Shown piece after piece: positions 1-8,338 of a stretch of DNA of 64,000 bases. The DNA comes from CAYUZU01 sp964448675 (lineage in GTDB: Bacteria > Planctomycetota > Phycisphaerae > UBA1845 > Fen-1342): contig CAYUZU010000002.1 of the NCBI GenBank assembly GCA_964448675.1, positions 298,157 through 362,156 on the forward strand. Direction: 5' to 3'. Numbering within the stretch: position 1 is the stretch's first letter; each line of letters opens with the position of its first letter. The notes beneath the pieces are model-generated. The model did no database searches and was not told where the DNA came from. It saw only the letters and a program-made list of their open reading frames with translations. Position numbers and translations under genes: made by a program.

Positions 1-633
1 GCCTACTTCGGCCCCAAGAGCTACGTCGAAGCCGCCCGTCGCGCCGACGCCGAAGCCGTGGCCATGGAGCTCAGCGAGAACGGCGAGCCCGGGTATTACA
101 GCATTATCATCGCGCGGGCCGATGCGGGCATGAAGTCGCTCGACGACGCCCGCGGCAAGCGCTTCGCCTTCGTCGACGCCAACTCGACGTCGGGCTGCCT
201 CATGCCACGGGTGCTGCTGCAACGCGACCGCGGCGAGCGGCCGGCTGACATCTTCGCCACGCCGATCAAGTTCTCCGGCAGCCATGGCAACTCCATCGTT
301 CAGGTCAGGAATGGACACCTCGACGTCGCAGCGACCAACACGCTCGACCTGCAACGCGCCGTGGCCTCGGGCGTCGCCGGCGCCAACGATTTTATCGAAC
401 TCTGGCGGTCGGACATGATCCCCGGCTGCCCGATGACCGTCCGGCGCGACCTGCCCCAGTCCCTGAAGGACGCGTATGCCGCCGCGCTGGTCGGTTTCAA
501 GGGCAACAAGACCGCTCTGGAGCAGATGGCGATTCAGGGCTATGCCCCCGCCAGTGACAGCGACTACGACGTCATCCGCTACCTCATGCGCAAGGAACGC
601 GAGATCCGCCGCGAGGAAGGTGATGGCGCGTAG
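1..633 (+). CDS. phnD: Phosphonate ABC transporter substrate-binding protein (5' partial)
   Basis: The reading frame is already open at base 1, so the N-terminus (signal peptide and first lobe) lies outside the window; 210 residues are visible. They match the PhnD/phosphate-phosphite-phosphonate binding family: the segment FGPKSYVEA close to the left edge, then the second-lobe stretch GKRFAFVDANSTSGCLMPR, which forms the anion pocket in this family. The protein is periplasmic and hands phosphonate, or a related oxyanion, to the permease. It overlaps the permease gene that follows by 11 bases, so the two are translationally coupled. The ATPase gene (phnC) is not in view. The substrate cannot be fixed from sequence; phosphite and phosphate ester binders look alike. 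Confidence 0.88.
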   Translation, partial: AYFGPKSYVEAARRADAEAVAMELSENGEPGYYSIIIARADAGMKSLDDARGKRFAFVDANSTSGCLMPRVLLQRDRGERPADIFATPIKFSGSHGNSIVQVRNGHLDVAATNTLDLQRAVASGVAGANDFIELWRSDMIPGCPMTVRRDLPQSLKDAYAAALVGFKGNKTALEQMAIQGYAPASDSDYDVIRYLMRKEREIRREEGDGA

Positions 634-1780
634 TCACGGGCATCAGGACCACGAACCGAGGTCGCTGCGCAGCTCGTCGCGCGCCACCACGCTTGACGAC
701 TTGCGGCCGCGCGTCGCGGCGTGGCAATGGAGTGTTCGCTTCGTCGGGGTGATCGCGGTCCTGGCTGTGCTGCTCTGGTCGTGGCAACTCAGCAACATCG
801 ACCCGCTCGAGTTATGGAAGAAGCGCCAGAACGCCCGTGAGTTCATCTTCGGCCGGCCCCTCGACTCGGAAGAGGTGCAGCGGGCGCGCGACCTCGCCGC
901 CCGGCAACTGCGCATCATGGCCGAACAGGAGGCCCGCGAGCAGCTCGTTGCCGAACACGAAGTGCGCAACGAGCCCGTGCCGCCCCAGCCCCGGCTCGCC
1001 GTGCTCATTGACCAACGAGCGGACACGACCCTGGCACAGATGCCGCCCGAAACGCGCGAGCAGATCTTCGAAGACGAGCTGCGCCGGACACTCGGTGCAC
1101 AGCGCGGCGGCTTCTTTCCACCGGAGCTCGAACCGAGCAAGTTGAAGCTCTACGGCGAGAAGCTGCTGGAGACCGTCGCCATCGCAATCTGGGGGACACT
1201 GTTCGCGGTCCTGGCGTCGGTGCCCGCCGCGTTACTGGCCGCCGAGCGATCGTTGCATATCCTCGTGCCGGGCGACGACCTGGTCTCACGCGCCGGGCGC
1301 TGGGGCGCCCGTAATGTCGTTCGGCGACTGTTTGATTTCTGCCGCGGATTCAATGAGTACGTGATGGCCCTGATCTTCGTTGCGGTCATCGGTCTGGGCC
1401 CCTTCCCCGGCGTGCTGGCGCTGGCGGTGCACACGTTCGGCATGTTGGGCAAGATTATCAGCGAGGCCATCGAGACAATCGACGAGGGGCCCGTCGAAGG
1501 CGTCGCCGCCACCGGTGCCAGCGGGGCGCAAACCGTCTCGTTCGCGGTCATGCCGCAGATCATGCCCTACATCATCAGCCAAAGCCTGCTGCGGTTCGAG
1601 AGCAATGTACGCAGCGCTACCATCCTCGGCGTGGTTGGTGCCGGCGGCATCGGATTCCTCCTCGAAGACAAGCTGGCCGGCTTCAAGCTCCAGGAGGTCT
1701 GCACCATCATGATCATGATCATCATGGTGGTCAGCATCATCGACCTCGTCTGCGGCCGCGTCATGCGGCGCTTCATCTGA
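623..1780 (+). CDS. phnE: Phosphonate ABC transporter permease PhnE
   Basis: This is the inner-membrane permease of a PhnCDE-type importer, 385 residues. The start chosen is the ATG at 623, inside the end of phnD and just after the purine-rich AGGAAGG; an in-frame open stretch further upstream only shadows phnD. A first membrane helix lies at about residues 37-55. The C-terminal two thirds carry the permease domain, with the cytoplasmic EAA loop at about residues 281-300 (EAIETIDEGPVEGVAATGAS) that contacts the ATPase, followed by VVGAGGIGF, typical of PhnE. Between the first helix and the permease core is a charged, Arg/Glu-rich stretch at about residues 60-175, longer than in the usual roughly 260-290-residue PhnE and presumably periplasmic. 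Confidence 0.9.
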   Translation: MARSHGHQDHEPRSLRSSSRATTLDDLRPRVAAWQWSVRFVGVIAVLAVLLWSWQLSNIDPLELWKKRQNAREFIFGRPLDSEEVQRARDLAARQLRIMAEQEAREQLVAEHEVRNEPVPPQPRLAVLIDQRADTTLAQMPPETREQIFEDELRRTLGAQRGGFFPPELEPSKLKLYGEKLLETVAIAIWGTLFAVLASVPAALLAAERSLHILVPGDDLVSRAGRWGARNVVRRLFDFCRGFNEYVMALIFVAVIGLGPFPGVLALAVHTFGMLGKIISEAIETIDEGPVEGVAATGASGAQTVSFAVMPQIMPYIISQSLLRFESNVRSATILGVVGAGGIGFLLEDKLAGFKLQEVCTIMIMIIMVVSIIDLVCGRVMRRFI

Positions 1781-1803
1781 AACGCGCGCCGCACCAGGCG
1801 ACT

Positions 1804-1831
1804 GCACGGCTCGCGAACCCGTGGCACACGG
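1804..1831 (+). repeat. 28-bp hairpin repeat, copy A
   Basis: One of five copies in this window of an intergenic element with consensus GCACGGCTCRCAGCGCCGTG followed by GCACACGG. In most copies CACGGC pairs with GCCGTG to make a short stem. This copy follows phnE, in plus orientation, and its right arm is degenerate (ACCCGTG). Confidence 0.7.
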
Positions 1832-1850
1832 CGGCGTTCCGCACCGCGGC

Positions 1851-1900
1851 CGCCCCCTGCGTCACGCCGCCCCCTGCGTCACGCCGCCACGTCGTCACGC
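1851..1900. repeat. 17-bp tandem repeat, 2 perfect and 1 degenerate unit
   Basis: The unit CGCCCCCTGCGTCACGC occurs at 1851-1867 and again, unchanged, at 1868-1884. It is followed by a degenerate 16-base unit at 1885-1900. The block sits between phnE and the promoter of the pyruvate dehydrogenase genes. Confidence 0.75.
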
Positions 1901-1918
1901 CGTCACTGTCTCTCCCGC

Positions 1919-1947
1919 TTGGCCCCTTCTGCGCGCGCGGCTACAAT
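1919..1947 (+). promoter_or_regulatory. Sigma70-like promoter for pdhAB
   Basis: TTGGCC at 1919-1924 and TACAAT at 1942-1947 are separated by 17 bases. The predicted transcript start near 1954 gives a leader of about 60 bases before the GTG start of the E1 alpha gene. This is a match by eye only. Confidence 0.5.
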
Positions 1948-2012
1948 GAATTGCCAAAGCGCAACAGTGCTTCCGGGCCTGGATATCCGCAAATCTGACA
2001 CGAGGAGACGCT

Positions 2013-3128
2013 GTGCCACGCGAGCCGATGAAGATCGCCCCGAAGGTGGAAACGTTGTCGGTGCTCTCCGCGGACGGCAAGGTCGACCACGACCTCGAAC
2101 CCGAAATCAGCGACACCGACCTGCGCAAGCTCTACAAGACCATGCTCGCCTCGCGCAAGCTGGACGAGCGCTGCCTCATGCTCCAGCGCCAGGGCCGCAT
2201 GGGCACCTACGGTCCCAGCAAGGGTCAGGAGGCCGCATCGCTCGGCGTGGCCTACGCGCTGAAGGCGGAGGACTGGTTCGTCCCCACCTTCCGCGAGCCG
2301 GCCGGCCTGCTGTGGCGCGGCTGGCCCATGAGCACCTGGATGAAGTGGTGGGGTGGCCACGAGGCCGGCAACGTCGTGCCCGAGGGCGTCAACGACCTGC
2401 CGATCTGCGTACCAATCGCTTCGCAGTGCCAGTACGGCATGGGCATCGCCTGGGCCATGAAGCTCCGCGGCGCGGGGCACATTGCGGCGGTTTTCTGCGG
2501 CGACGGCGGCACGTCCGAGGGCGACTTTCACGAGGCGATGAACTTTGCCGGCGTGTACAACCTGCCCATGGTCATGATCGTCCAGAACAATCACTGGGCC
2601 ATCTCCATCCCGCGCAGCGGCCAGACCCGCTCGCAGTCCATCGCGCAGAAAGCCATCGCCTACGGCTTTGACGGCATCCAGATCGACGGCAACGACCTCC
2701 TCGGGGTGGTCTATGCCATGCGCGAGGCGGTCGAGAAGGCCCGCACGGGCGGCGGGCCGACGCTGATCGAAGCGGTCACGTATCGCCTGATGATGCACAC
2801 CACCGCCGACGACCCGAAAAAGTACCGCAAGGAGGAAGAGGTCCAGCAGTGGGAGCCGCGTGATCCACTGCCGCGTCTGAAGGGCTACCTCCAGCACAAG
2901 AAGCTCCTCGACGAGAAGGTCGAGAAGGTCATCGAGGAGGAGGTCACGCGCGAGCTCGACGAGGCCACGCGGGAATACGAGTCGTTCCGCAGCGACCCGC
3001 TGGCGATGTTCGACCACATGTACGCCGAACGCACGCCCGAGCTCGAACGGCAGCGGGCCGAACTCGCGGCACACCTCGACAAGCAGAAAAAAACCGAACC
3101 CACCGCGCGCGATCTGTCGCGCGTCTGA
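2013..3128 (+). CDS. pdhA: Pyruvate dehydrogenase E1 component, alpha subunit
   Basis: This is the thiamine-diphosphate-binding subunit of the 2-oxo-acid dehydrogenase E1 heterotetramer, which decarboxylates pyruvate and passes the acetyl group to lipoyl-E2; 371 residues, full length. The thiamine diphosphate/Mg2+ motif is intact at about residues 163-197 (GDGGTSEGDFHEA through NNHWAIS). The early segment YGPSKGQEAASLG and the phosphorylation-loop region around RSGQTRSQS fit the alpha-subunit family. The start is GTG at 2013, placed 6 bases after CGAGGAG; an ATG six codons later (2028) is possible. The beta gene follows after 21 bases, forming a two-gene unit. No E2 or E3 gene is in the window. 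Branched-chain oxo-acid dehydrogenase E1 is the main alternative. Confidence 0.88.
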   Translation: MPREPMKIAPKVETLSVLSADGKVDHDLEPEISDTDLRKLYKTMLASRKLDERCLMLQRQGRMGTYGPSKGQEAASLGVAYALKAEDWFVPTFREPAGLLWRGWPMSTWMKWWGGHEAGNVVPEGVNDLPICVPIASQCQYGMGIAWAMKLRGAGHIAAVFCGDGGTSEGDFHEAMNFAGVYNLPMVMIVQNNHWAISIPRSGQTRSQSIAQKAIAYGFDGIQIDGNDLLGVVYAMREAVEKARTGGGPTLIEAVTYRLMMHTTADDPKKYRKEEEVQQWEPRDPLPRLKGYLQHKKLLDEKVEKVIEEEVTRELDEATREYESFRSDPLAMFDHMYAERTPELERQRAELAAHLDKQKKTEPTARDLSRV

Positions 3129-3149
3129 CCCGGCGGGAGGAGCGTACGC

Positions 3150-4130
3150 ATGGCACAACTGACCATGGTCAAGGCGTTGAACCTGGCGCTGGCCGAAGCG
3201 CTGCGCGAAAACGAGAACGTCCTCGTGCTCGGGCAGGACGTCGGCCAGGATGAAGGCGTATTTCGCGTCACCGAAGGGCTATTGCGCGAGTTCGGGCCGA
3301 ATCGCTGCATGGATACGCCGTTGGCCGAGGCGGCCATCATTGGCGGCGGGATCGGCCTGGCGATTGCGGGGTTTCTGCCGATCTGCGAGATGCAGTTCGA
3401 CGGCTTCTCCTTCCAGGCGTTTCACCAGACCGAGAACCACGCCCGCCGCCTGCGCAACCGCACGCGCGGTCGATATCACTGCCCGATGGTCATCCGCATG
3501 CCCTATGGCGGCGGCATCCGTGCGATCGAGCACCATAGTGAAGCACCCGAGGCTACATATGCCCATCTCGCCGGACTCAAAGTCGTGATTCCGTCCGGCC
3601 CCCGGAATGCACGGGCGTTGCTGCGCAGCGCCATCTACGACCCGGATCCGGTGATCTTCTTCGAGCCCAAGGCATCGTACCGCGCCTTTCGCGAGGAGGT
3701 GCCCGACGAGCCCGAGACGCTGCCCATCGGCAAAGGCGTCATCGCACGCGAGGGCAAGGACGTAACGCTGGTGTCGTACGGTGCGACGCTGCGCATGACG
3801 ATCGAAGCCGCCGAGGAGCTCGAGGACGAACACGACATCGACGCCGAGGTGCTCGACCTGCTTTCGGTCGCACCGCTCGACAGCGACCTCATCAACGAAT
3901 CGGTTCGCAAGACCGGCCGCGCGGTCGTCGTGCACGAAGCGCCGCGGCATTGCGGCGTCGGTGCCGAGGTTGTGGCCCGGATCGTCGAGGACAGCCTGAT
4001 GTACCTCGAAGCGCCGGTGAAGCGCGTCACGGGGTTCGATACCATCATCCCTTACTTCGCCAACGAGATGACCTACTTGCCGGACAACCGTCGCGTCGTC
4101 GACGCCGCCCTGGAAACCGTGCGCTTCTGA
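3150..4130 (+). CDS. pdhB: Pyruvate dehydrogenase E1 component, beta subunit
   Basis: The partner of the preceding alpha subunit, 326 residues, the normal length for this family. Recognisable family segments are LGQDVGQDEGVFRVTEGL near the N-terminus, DTPLAEAAIIGGGIGLA, the central FHQTENHARRLRNRTRG region and the C-terminal transketolase domain with VVVHEAPRHCGVGAEV. It completes the active site at the subunit interface and is a cytosolic part of the dehydrogenase complex. The start ATG at 3150 follows GGCGGGAGGAG by a suitable distance. The gene is transcribed with pdhA and probably with the YjbQ gene 43 bases downstream. Confidence 0.9.
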   Translation: MAQLTMVKALNLALAEALRENENVLVLGQDVGQDEGVFRVTEGLLREFGPNRCMDTPLAEAAIIGGGIGLAIAGFLPICEMQFDGFSFQAFHQTENHARRLRNRTRGRYHCPMVIRMPYGGGIRAIEHHSEAPEATYAHLAGLKVVIPSGPRNARALLRSAIYDPDPVIFFEPKASYRAFREEVPDEPETLPIGKGVIAREGKDVTLVSYGATLRMTIEAAEELEDEHDIDAEVLDLLSVAPLDSDLINESVRKTGRAVVVHEAPRHCGVGAEVVARIVEDSLMYLEAPVKRVTGFDTIIPYFANEMTYLPDNRRVVDAALETVRF

Positions 4131-4173
4131 TGGCCCTGGCGGCCGGTCGCGACCCGCTCAGAAGGAGCACGCC

Positions 4174-4593
4174 ATGAAGTCTTACCGCGAGGAATTGTGG
4201 TTCGAGACGAAGACGCGTCGTGCGTTCATCAACATCACACCAAACGTCGAGCAGGTGGTGGCGGACAGCGGCGTGCGCGAGGGCCTGGTGCTGGTCAATG
4301 CCATGCACATCACCGCAAGCGTCTTCATCAACGACGACGAGGGCGGACTGCACCAGGACTATGAGCGCTGGCTCGAAGAGCTCGCCCCACACGAGCCAAT
4401 CTCACAGTATCAGCACAACCGCACAGGCGAGGACAACGGCGACGCCCATCTCAAGCGGCAGGTCATGGGGCGGGAGGTCGTCGTCGCCATCACCGACGGC
4501 CGGCTCGACTTCGGCCCATGGGAGCAGATCTTCTACGGGGAGTTTGACGGTCGGCGCCGCAAGCGGGTGCTGGTGAAAGTGATTGGAGAATGA
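4174..4593 (+). CDS. YjbQ/UPF0047 family protein (paralog 1)
   Basis: A 139-residue single-domain protein of the YjbQ (TIGR00149) family, annotated in databases as secondary thiamine-phosphate synthase; that activity is reported for the E. coli member, but the physiological role is unsettled. Visible family marks are the MHITASVFINDDE segment around His45, the DNGDAHLKRQVMG segment around His92 and the GPWEQIFYGEFDG turn near the C-terminus. AGAAGGAG lies upstream of the ATG. The gene sits 43 bases after pdhB, whose product works with a thiamine-diphosphate enzyme, which makes a thiamine link attractive but unproven. A second, more E. coli-like member is encoded at 10523-10930. Confidence 0.85.
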   Translation: MKSYREELWFETKTRRAFINITPNVEQVVADSGVREGLVLVNAMHITASVFINDDEGGLHQDYERWLEELAPHEPISQYQHNRTGEDNGDAHLKRQVMGREVVVAITDGRLDFGPWEQIFYGEFDGRRRKRVLVKVIGE

Positions 4594-5042
4594 TCACTCC
4601 CCTTTGATCGACTCACAATCGTTTCGGCTTCCGCAGCAAACGTCCCAATAACCATCTCATAACCCCCTGCAAGACAAGAACTTCGCAAATGGGGCTTTGT
4701 TTCATGAAACACTTCATTTGTCGATTTTCGTTGACTACCGCTCCCGGTTTGGATTAGAATCTCGTTCAGGAGGATTGAGGAGCAGGAGGTTCAGGAGCTT
4801 CCGGCGACTCGAACGAAAGGACACGACGCGCAGCCGCGTGCCGGTGGGCCCGCGGCAAAATCTGCGTGGCGTGGGCGCCGCAGTGCTCAGACACATCTTT
4901 GCGAGCACGTGCGCTGACCAGGCTGAAGAGACGCGAGCCGGCTTGAGGAGGCCGGCTTGCCGGACTGGAGGAGGCCGCAGGGTGTACCTGCGCATGTCTT
5001 GAAGTCTTCTGTGGAGACACATTCAGGAGAAGGAGTGGTGGT
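4594..5042 (+). other. Intergenic leader before the first PEP-CTERM gene
   Basis: There is no convincing gene in these 449 bases. They hold a well-spaced promoter (4731-4760) and then an untranslated leader of about 275 bases rich in purine runs and repeats of GGAGGCCG/GAGCCGGCTTG type. A short open frame here starts inside the promoter and has no family match that I recognise. Confidence 0.6.
4731..4760 (+). promoter_or_regulatory. Sigma70-like promoter
   Basis: TTGACT at 4731-4736 and TAGAAT at 4755-4760 are 18 bases apart, in a locally AT-richer stretch. Transcription would start near 4767, leaving a long leader before the ATG at 5043. Confidence 0.6.
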
Positions 5043-5774
5043 ATGAAGCAGGCATTGATTGTTCTGGCAGTGGCTGCGCTGGCGACGCCGGCGTTCGCCG
5101 CGAGCCTCGCCCAGGCCGAGGTGGCCAATGGCCCGTGGTATCACGGCGTCTACACCCAGGGTGTGCGAGGCGACGTTTCGACGACGATCGAGTTCCGCGA
5201 GGGCACGGTCGGCGGCAATGGTGATCGTGGTACGGTCGTGGCCAGCTTTCCGCTGACTTTCGATCTGCCGGTGCCGGGCACCTACACGATCGAGGTTCCG
5301 CTGGAGACCGAGGATCACTTCCAGCTCACGACAACCGACTTCGGTTACAGCTACTTCTACGACACCGGGTTGACCGATCCGAACGACCCGAACAACAGCC
5401 CGATCGTGCAGGGTGTCCAGGGCGGTGGTCCGGTCCTCGCCATGGGCGGGACGGGTAACGAGAACCAGTTCTACGGTGACGCGGCCGGCAACGGCGTCGC
5501 GGATTGGGACGGCTGGTACTGGTTCGGTGGCGATCCCTACGCCGGCTTCTACATGAAGCTCTGGGACGTCGCCGGCAACGTGGTCTATGACAACACGGCG
5601 CCCGTCGACCCGAACGGCACCCGCTACTACAGCAGGCCCGCGCTCGACTGGGGTGACCTCGGCTCGACGCCTGTGACGATCGGCAAATTCGAGGTCGGTT
5701 TCGTCACGGAGGTTCCCGAGCCCGCCAGCTTCGCACTGATCGGGTTCGCGGCCCTGCTGCTCCGTCGCCGCTAA
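5043..5774 (+). CDS. PEP-CTERM sorting domain protein
   Basis: A secreted protein of 243 residues. It begins with a clear signal peptide (about residues 1-20, MKQALIVLAVAALATPAFA) and ends with a PEP-CTERM tail: VPEP, a hydrophobic helix, then the basic end LLRRR. In this system an exosortase cuts at the PEP motif and the protein is exported or anchored. The middle is rich in Gly, Asp and aromatic residues, with no catalytic motif, and looks like an extracellular beta-sandwich. AAGGAG lies 7-8 bases before the ATG. It is a single-gene unit with its own promoter and a strong terminator just after the stop. The specific function is unknown. Confidence 0.85.
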   Translation: MKQALIVLAVAALATPAFAASLAQAEVANGPWYHGVYTQGVRGDVSTTIEFREGTVGGNGDRGTVVASFPLTFDLPVPGTYTIEVPLETEDHFQLTTTDFGYSYFYDTGLTDPNDPNNSPIVQGVQGGGPVLAMGGTGNENQFYGDAAGNGVADWDGWYWFGGDPYAGFYMKLWDVAGNVVYDNTAPVDPNGTRYYSRPALDWGDLGSTPVTIGKFEVGFVTEVPEPASFALIGFAALLLRRR

Positions 5775-5806
5775 ACGGCACGTAGCAAGCCGAGCTGACA
5801 GCAACG

Positions 5807-5841
5807 AGGCCCGCGGCTCTCCCGGAGTCGCGGGCCTTTCT
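5807..5841 (+). terminator. Rho-independent terminator after the PEP-CTERM gene
   Basis: GGCCCGCG (5808-5815) pairs with CGCGGGCC (5829-5836) around a 13-base loop. It is followed by TTTCT and lies 33 bases after the stop codon. Confidence 0.75.
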
Positions 5842-5890
5842 GTCAGCCGGCGCGGTCAACTGTCACGGTCAGCTTTCAGCTGTCAGCCGG
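5840..5890. repeat. Degenerate CTGTCAGC repeat cluster
   Basis: CTGTCAGCCGG occurs at 5840-5850 and again at 5880-5890. CAACTGTCACGGTCAGCTTTCAG lies between, made of variations on the same CTGTCA/GGTCAG theme. A similar string lies at 50815-50879. Confidence 0.5.
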
Positions 5891-5900
5891 AGAAGCACCA

Positions 5901-5928
5901 CGTGTGCCACGGCTCCGTGAACCGTGCC
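5901..5928 (-). repeat. 28-bp hairpin repeat, copy B
   Basis: Minus-orientation copy of the intergenic element also found at 1804, 29891, 59082 and 59134. The outer bases are conserved and GCCACGG/CCGTG arms are present. It lies between the PEP-CTERM gene and the CDGSH gene. Confidence 0.65.
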
Positions 5929-6007
5929 GCTTACCCTTCCAGTCGTCAGCCAACGAAACACCGCTCGCTTCTCAATCCGCGCGTTGCGACCACCTCGCGA
6001 CGTCGCC

Positions 6008-6244
6008 TCAACACTTGTGACTCCCATCACACCACGGCATCGTCGCGCTGCGGTGACACTGGCAAACCGACTTTCGCGCCGGCTCCGTGATCTCCACCAG
6101 CGCCGGCTTGCACCCCGTGTTCATCCGATTATGGGCCCCATCGCAATAGGGCAGCTTCCCGGACCAGCCGCACGTGCAATACGCCTTCTTCCCCGGCGTT
6201 TCCTCAACGCGGATGGGAGCGGTACCATGCTTCGGTTCGGCCAT
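6008..6244 (-). CDS. CDGSH iron-sulfur domain protein with two CDGSH motifs
   Basis: A 78-residue protein holding two complete CDGSH motifs of the form C-x-C-x2-S-x3-P-x-C-D-G-(A/S)-H: the first at about residues 23-38 (CTCGWSGKLPYCDGAH), the second at about 60-75 (CQCHRSATMPWCDGSH). Each is expected to hold a 2Fe-2S cluster through three cysteines and one histidine, as in the mitoNEET family. There is no signal peptide or membrane helix, so it should be cytosolic. Bacterial double-CDGSH proteins are small and standalone, and their roles are poorly known; electron transfer, cluster transfer or redox sensing are possible. It stands alone between opposing genes. Confidence 0.88.
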   Translation of the reverse strand: MAEPKHGTAPIRVEETPGKKAYCTCGWSGKLPYCDGAHNRMNTGCKPALVEITEPARKSVCQCHRSATMPWCDGSHKC

Positions 6245-6498
6245 CGCGACTCCTCTCGTAACGCGGACAACTGTCGGATTTTACAAGTTCCGACCCCGAT
6301 TATAGCCCCCTGCGGCCGCCTCCGCTCGCGGATGACTTGTTTGGCCAGCACCGCCCGTCTATAAGGAGGTCAGGCGGGTTGCCCCTGGGGGGCGGGTGAC
6401 GGCGCGTCGCTGAGGATGCGCCGCTGCGCTGGGACGGTCGGCGAACGGGGAGTCGCACGGGCCGCCCGGCCGAATTCTGGCAGCCGGAGCCGAGGTGT

Positions 6499-8250
6499 AT
6501 GACAAACGCCGAAGTAGCGCACGTCTTTAACGAGATCGCCGTGCTGCTCGAACTGCAGGGCGAAGAGGGGCACCGCGTCACCGCCTATCGCCGCGTCGCC
6601 CGCAGCATCAACGACCACCCCACCGATATCAAGGACCTCGCCCGCGCCGGCAAACTGACGGACCTCGCCGACGTTGGCCAATCCTCCGCCGCCAAGGTCA
6701 TTGAACTGCTTCAGACTGGGCGGATCTCGCTGCGCCAGCGCCTGCTCGCCAGCGTCCCCGAGTCGCTGCTGCGCCTGCTCGCCGTCCCCACGCTCGGCCC
6801 GCGCAAGGTCTCCGTGCTCTGGAAGGAGCTCGGCGTCGAGTCACTGACCGACCTCAAGGAAGCCATCTGGAACGGCAAGCTCGAGAGCCTGCCCGGCTTC
6901 GGTCCCAAGACCATCCGCCAGATCCAGCGCGGCATCGACTTCCTCGAACGCACGGCCGGCCGCACGCGCCTGGGCATGGCCTGGGTCATCGCCACGCACC
7001 TGGGCGGCTCGGTGCTCGCGATGAAGGGCGTGCAGCGGGCCGAATTCGCCGGCTCGTTGCGCCGCGGCTGCGAGACCGTGCGCGACCTCGACCTGCTCTG
7101 CGTGGCCGACGACGGCCCGCGCATCGTGCAGCAGTTCAGCCAGCTCGACCACGTCACCCGCGTCCTGTCGACCGACAAGACCAAGGGCTCGGTCCTCGTC
7201 GAGTATCTCCCCTGGGGCGGCTGCCAGGTCGACCTGCGCGTCGTCCCGCCCGATTCCTTCGGCGCCGCATGGCTCTTCCACACCGGCAGCAAGGCCCACA
7301 CGCTGGCCCTGCGTGACCGCGCCGCCCAGCGCGGCTGGCGCCTCAGCGAGCACGGCCTGTTCGAGGGCGACACGCCAATCGCTTCTTTCCTCGAGGAGGA
7401 AATTTACGACGCGCTCGACCTGCCCTGGATTCCGCCCGAGCTGCGCGAGAACCGCGGCGAGTTCGACCTGACCGAGATCCCGCGCGACCTGCTCACCATC
7501 GCCCACATGCGCGGCGACCTGCACATGCACACGACCGCCAGTGACGGCCGCCGCACCGCCGAGCAGATGGTCGCAGCGGCCAAGGAACGCGGCTACGAGT
7601 ACGTCTGCATCACCGAGCACTCGCAGAGCAGCCACATCGCCAACGGGCTGATTGTGCCGCGGCTGCAGCAGCACATCGAGGACATCCGCGCGCTCAATCG
7701 CCACACCAAGGACATGACCGTGATGATCGGCGCCGAAGTCGACATCCTCGCCGACGGCCAGCTCGACTATCCCGACGACGTCCTTGCCGAGCTCGATTTC
7801 GTCATCGCCTCGGTGCACGCCGGCCTCGGCCGCGACAAGGAGAAGAACACGCGGCGTACCCTCGCGGCGATTCGCAACCCCTACGTCAACTGCATCGCGC
7901 ATCCCACGGGTCGCCGCATCAACGAGCGTGAGGCGATGCCCGTCGATGTCGAGGCCGTCTGCCGCGAAGCTGCCCGCACCGGCACCGCGCTCGAAATCAA
8001 CGCGAACAACTACCGCCTCGACCTCAAGGAAACCCACGCCCGCCTCGCGCGCGACATGGGCGTCACCCTCACCATCAACACCGACGCCCACGACGTCGAC
8101 CAGCTCGAACAGATCCGCTTCGGCGTCCTCACCGCCCGCCGTGGCTGGATTCGCCGCGACGACGTGCTCAATACGCGCTCAGTACGCGGCGTGCGGGAGT
8201 TCGTCGCCGCCAAGCGCCACGCGATGGGCGTTGCCCGGGCGGCCACGTAG
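6499..8250 (+). CDS. polX: DNA polymerase/3'-5' exonuclease PolX
   Basis: A bacterial family X polymerase, 583 residues, the usual size. The order is: N-terminal 8-kDa-like domain with helix-hairpin-helix elements (about residues 45-150, including LADVGQSSAAKVIELL and LPGFGPKTIRQIQ); the polymerase domain with GSLRRG and the metal-binding pair DLDLL at about residues 184-200, and the third aspartate in CQVDLRVV near 250; then a C-terminal PHP phosphoesterase domain from about residue 337 (GDLHMHTTASDG, EHSQSSH, GAEVDIL, IAHPTGR, NTDAHD) with its metal-binding His/Asp set intact. It fills short gaps and trims 3' ends in base-excision and end-joining repair. It is transcribed alone. Confidence 0.95.
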   Translation: MTNAEVAHVFNEIAVLLELQGEEGHRVTAYRRVARSINDHPTDIKDLARAGKLTDLADVGQSSAAKVIELLQTGRISLRQRLLASVPESLLRLLAVPTLGPRKVSVLWKELGVESLTDLKEAIWNGKLESLPGFGPKTIRQIQRGIDFLERTAGRTRLGMAWVIATHLGGSVLAMKGVQRAEFAGSLRRGCETVRDLDLLCVADDGPRIVQQFSQLDHVTRVLSTDKTKGSVLVEYLPWGGCQVDLRVVPPDSFGAAWLFHTGSKAHTLALRDRAAQRGWRLSEHGLFEGDTPIASFLEEEIYDALDLPWIPPELRENRGEFDLTEIPRDLLTIAHMRGDLHMHTTASDGRRTAEQMVAAAKERGYEYVCITEHSQSSHIANGLIVPRLQQHIEDIRALNRHTKDMTVMIGAEVDILADGQLDYPDDVLAELDFVIASVHAGLGRDKEKNTRRTLAAIRNPYVNCIAHPTGRRINEREAMPVDVEAVCREAARTGTALEINANNYRLDLKETHARLARDMGVTLTINTDAHDVDQLEQIRFGVLTARRGWIRRDDVLNTRSVRGVREFVAAKRHAMGVARAAT

Positions 8251-8287
8251 CTTCTACCGGCGGGAATGCACCCCGCGCCGCGATTGG

Positions 8288-8296
8288 TGGTATACT
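8288..8296 (+). promoter_or_regulatory. Extended -10 promoter element
   Basis: TGG followed by TATACT gives an extended -10 element about 50 bases before the next gene. No good -35 is visible. Confidence 0.4.
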
Positions 8297-8338
8297 GTCG
8301 GGGGTCGGGCCAGGACGAAGCAGCATGGAGGTTCGGTC

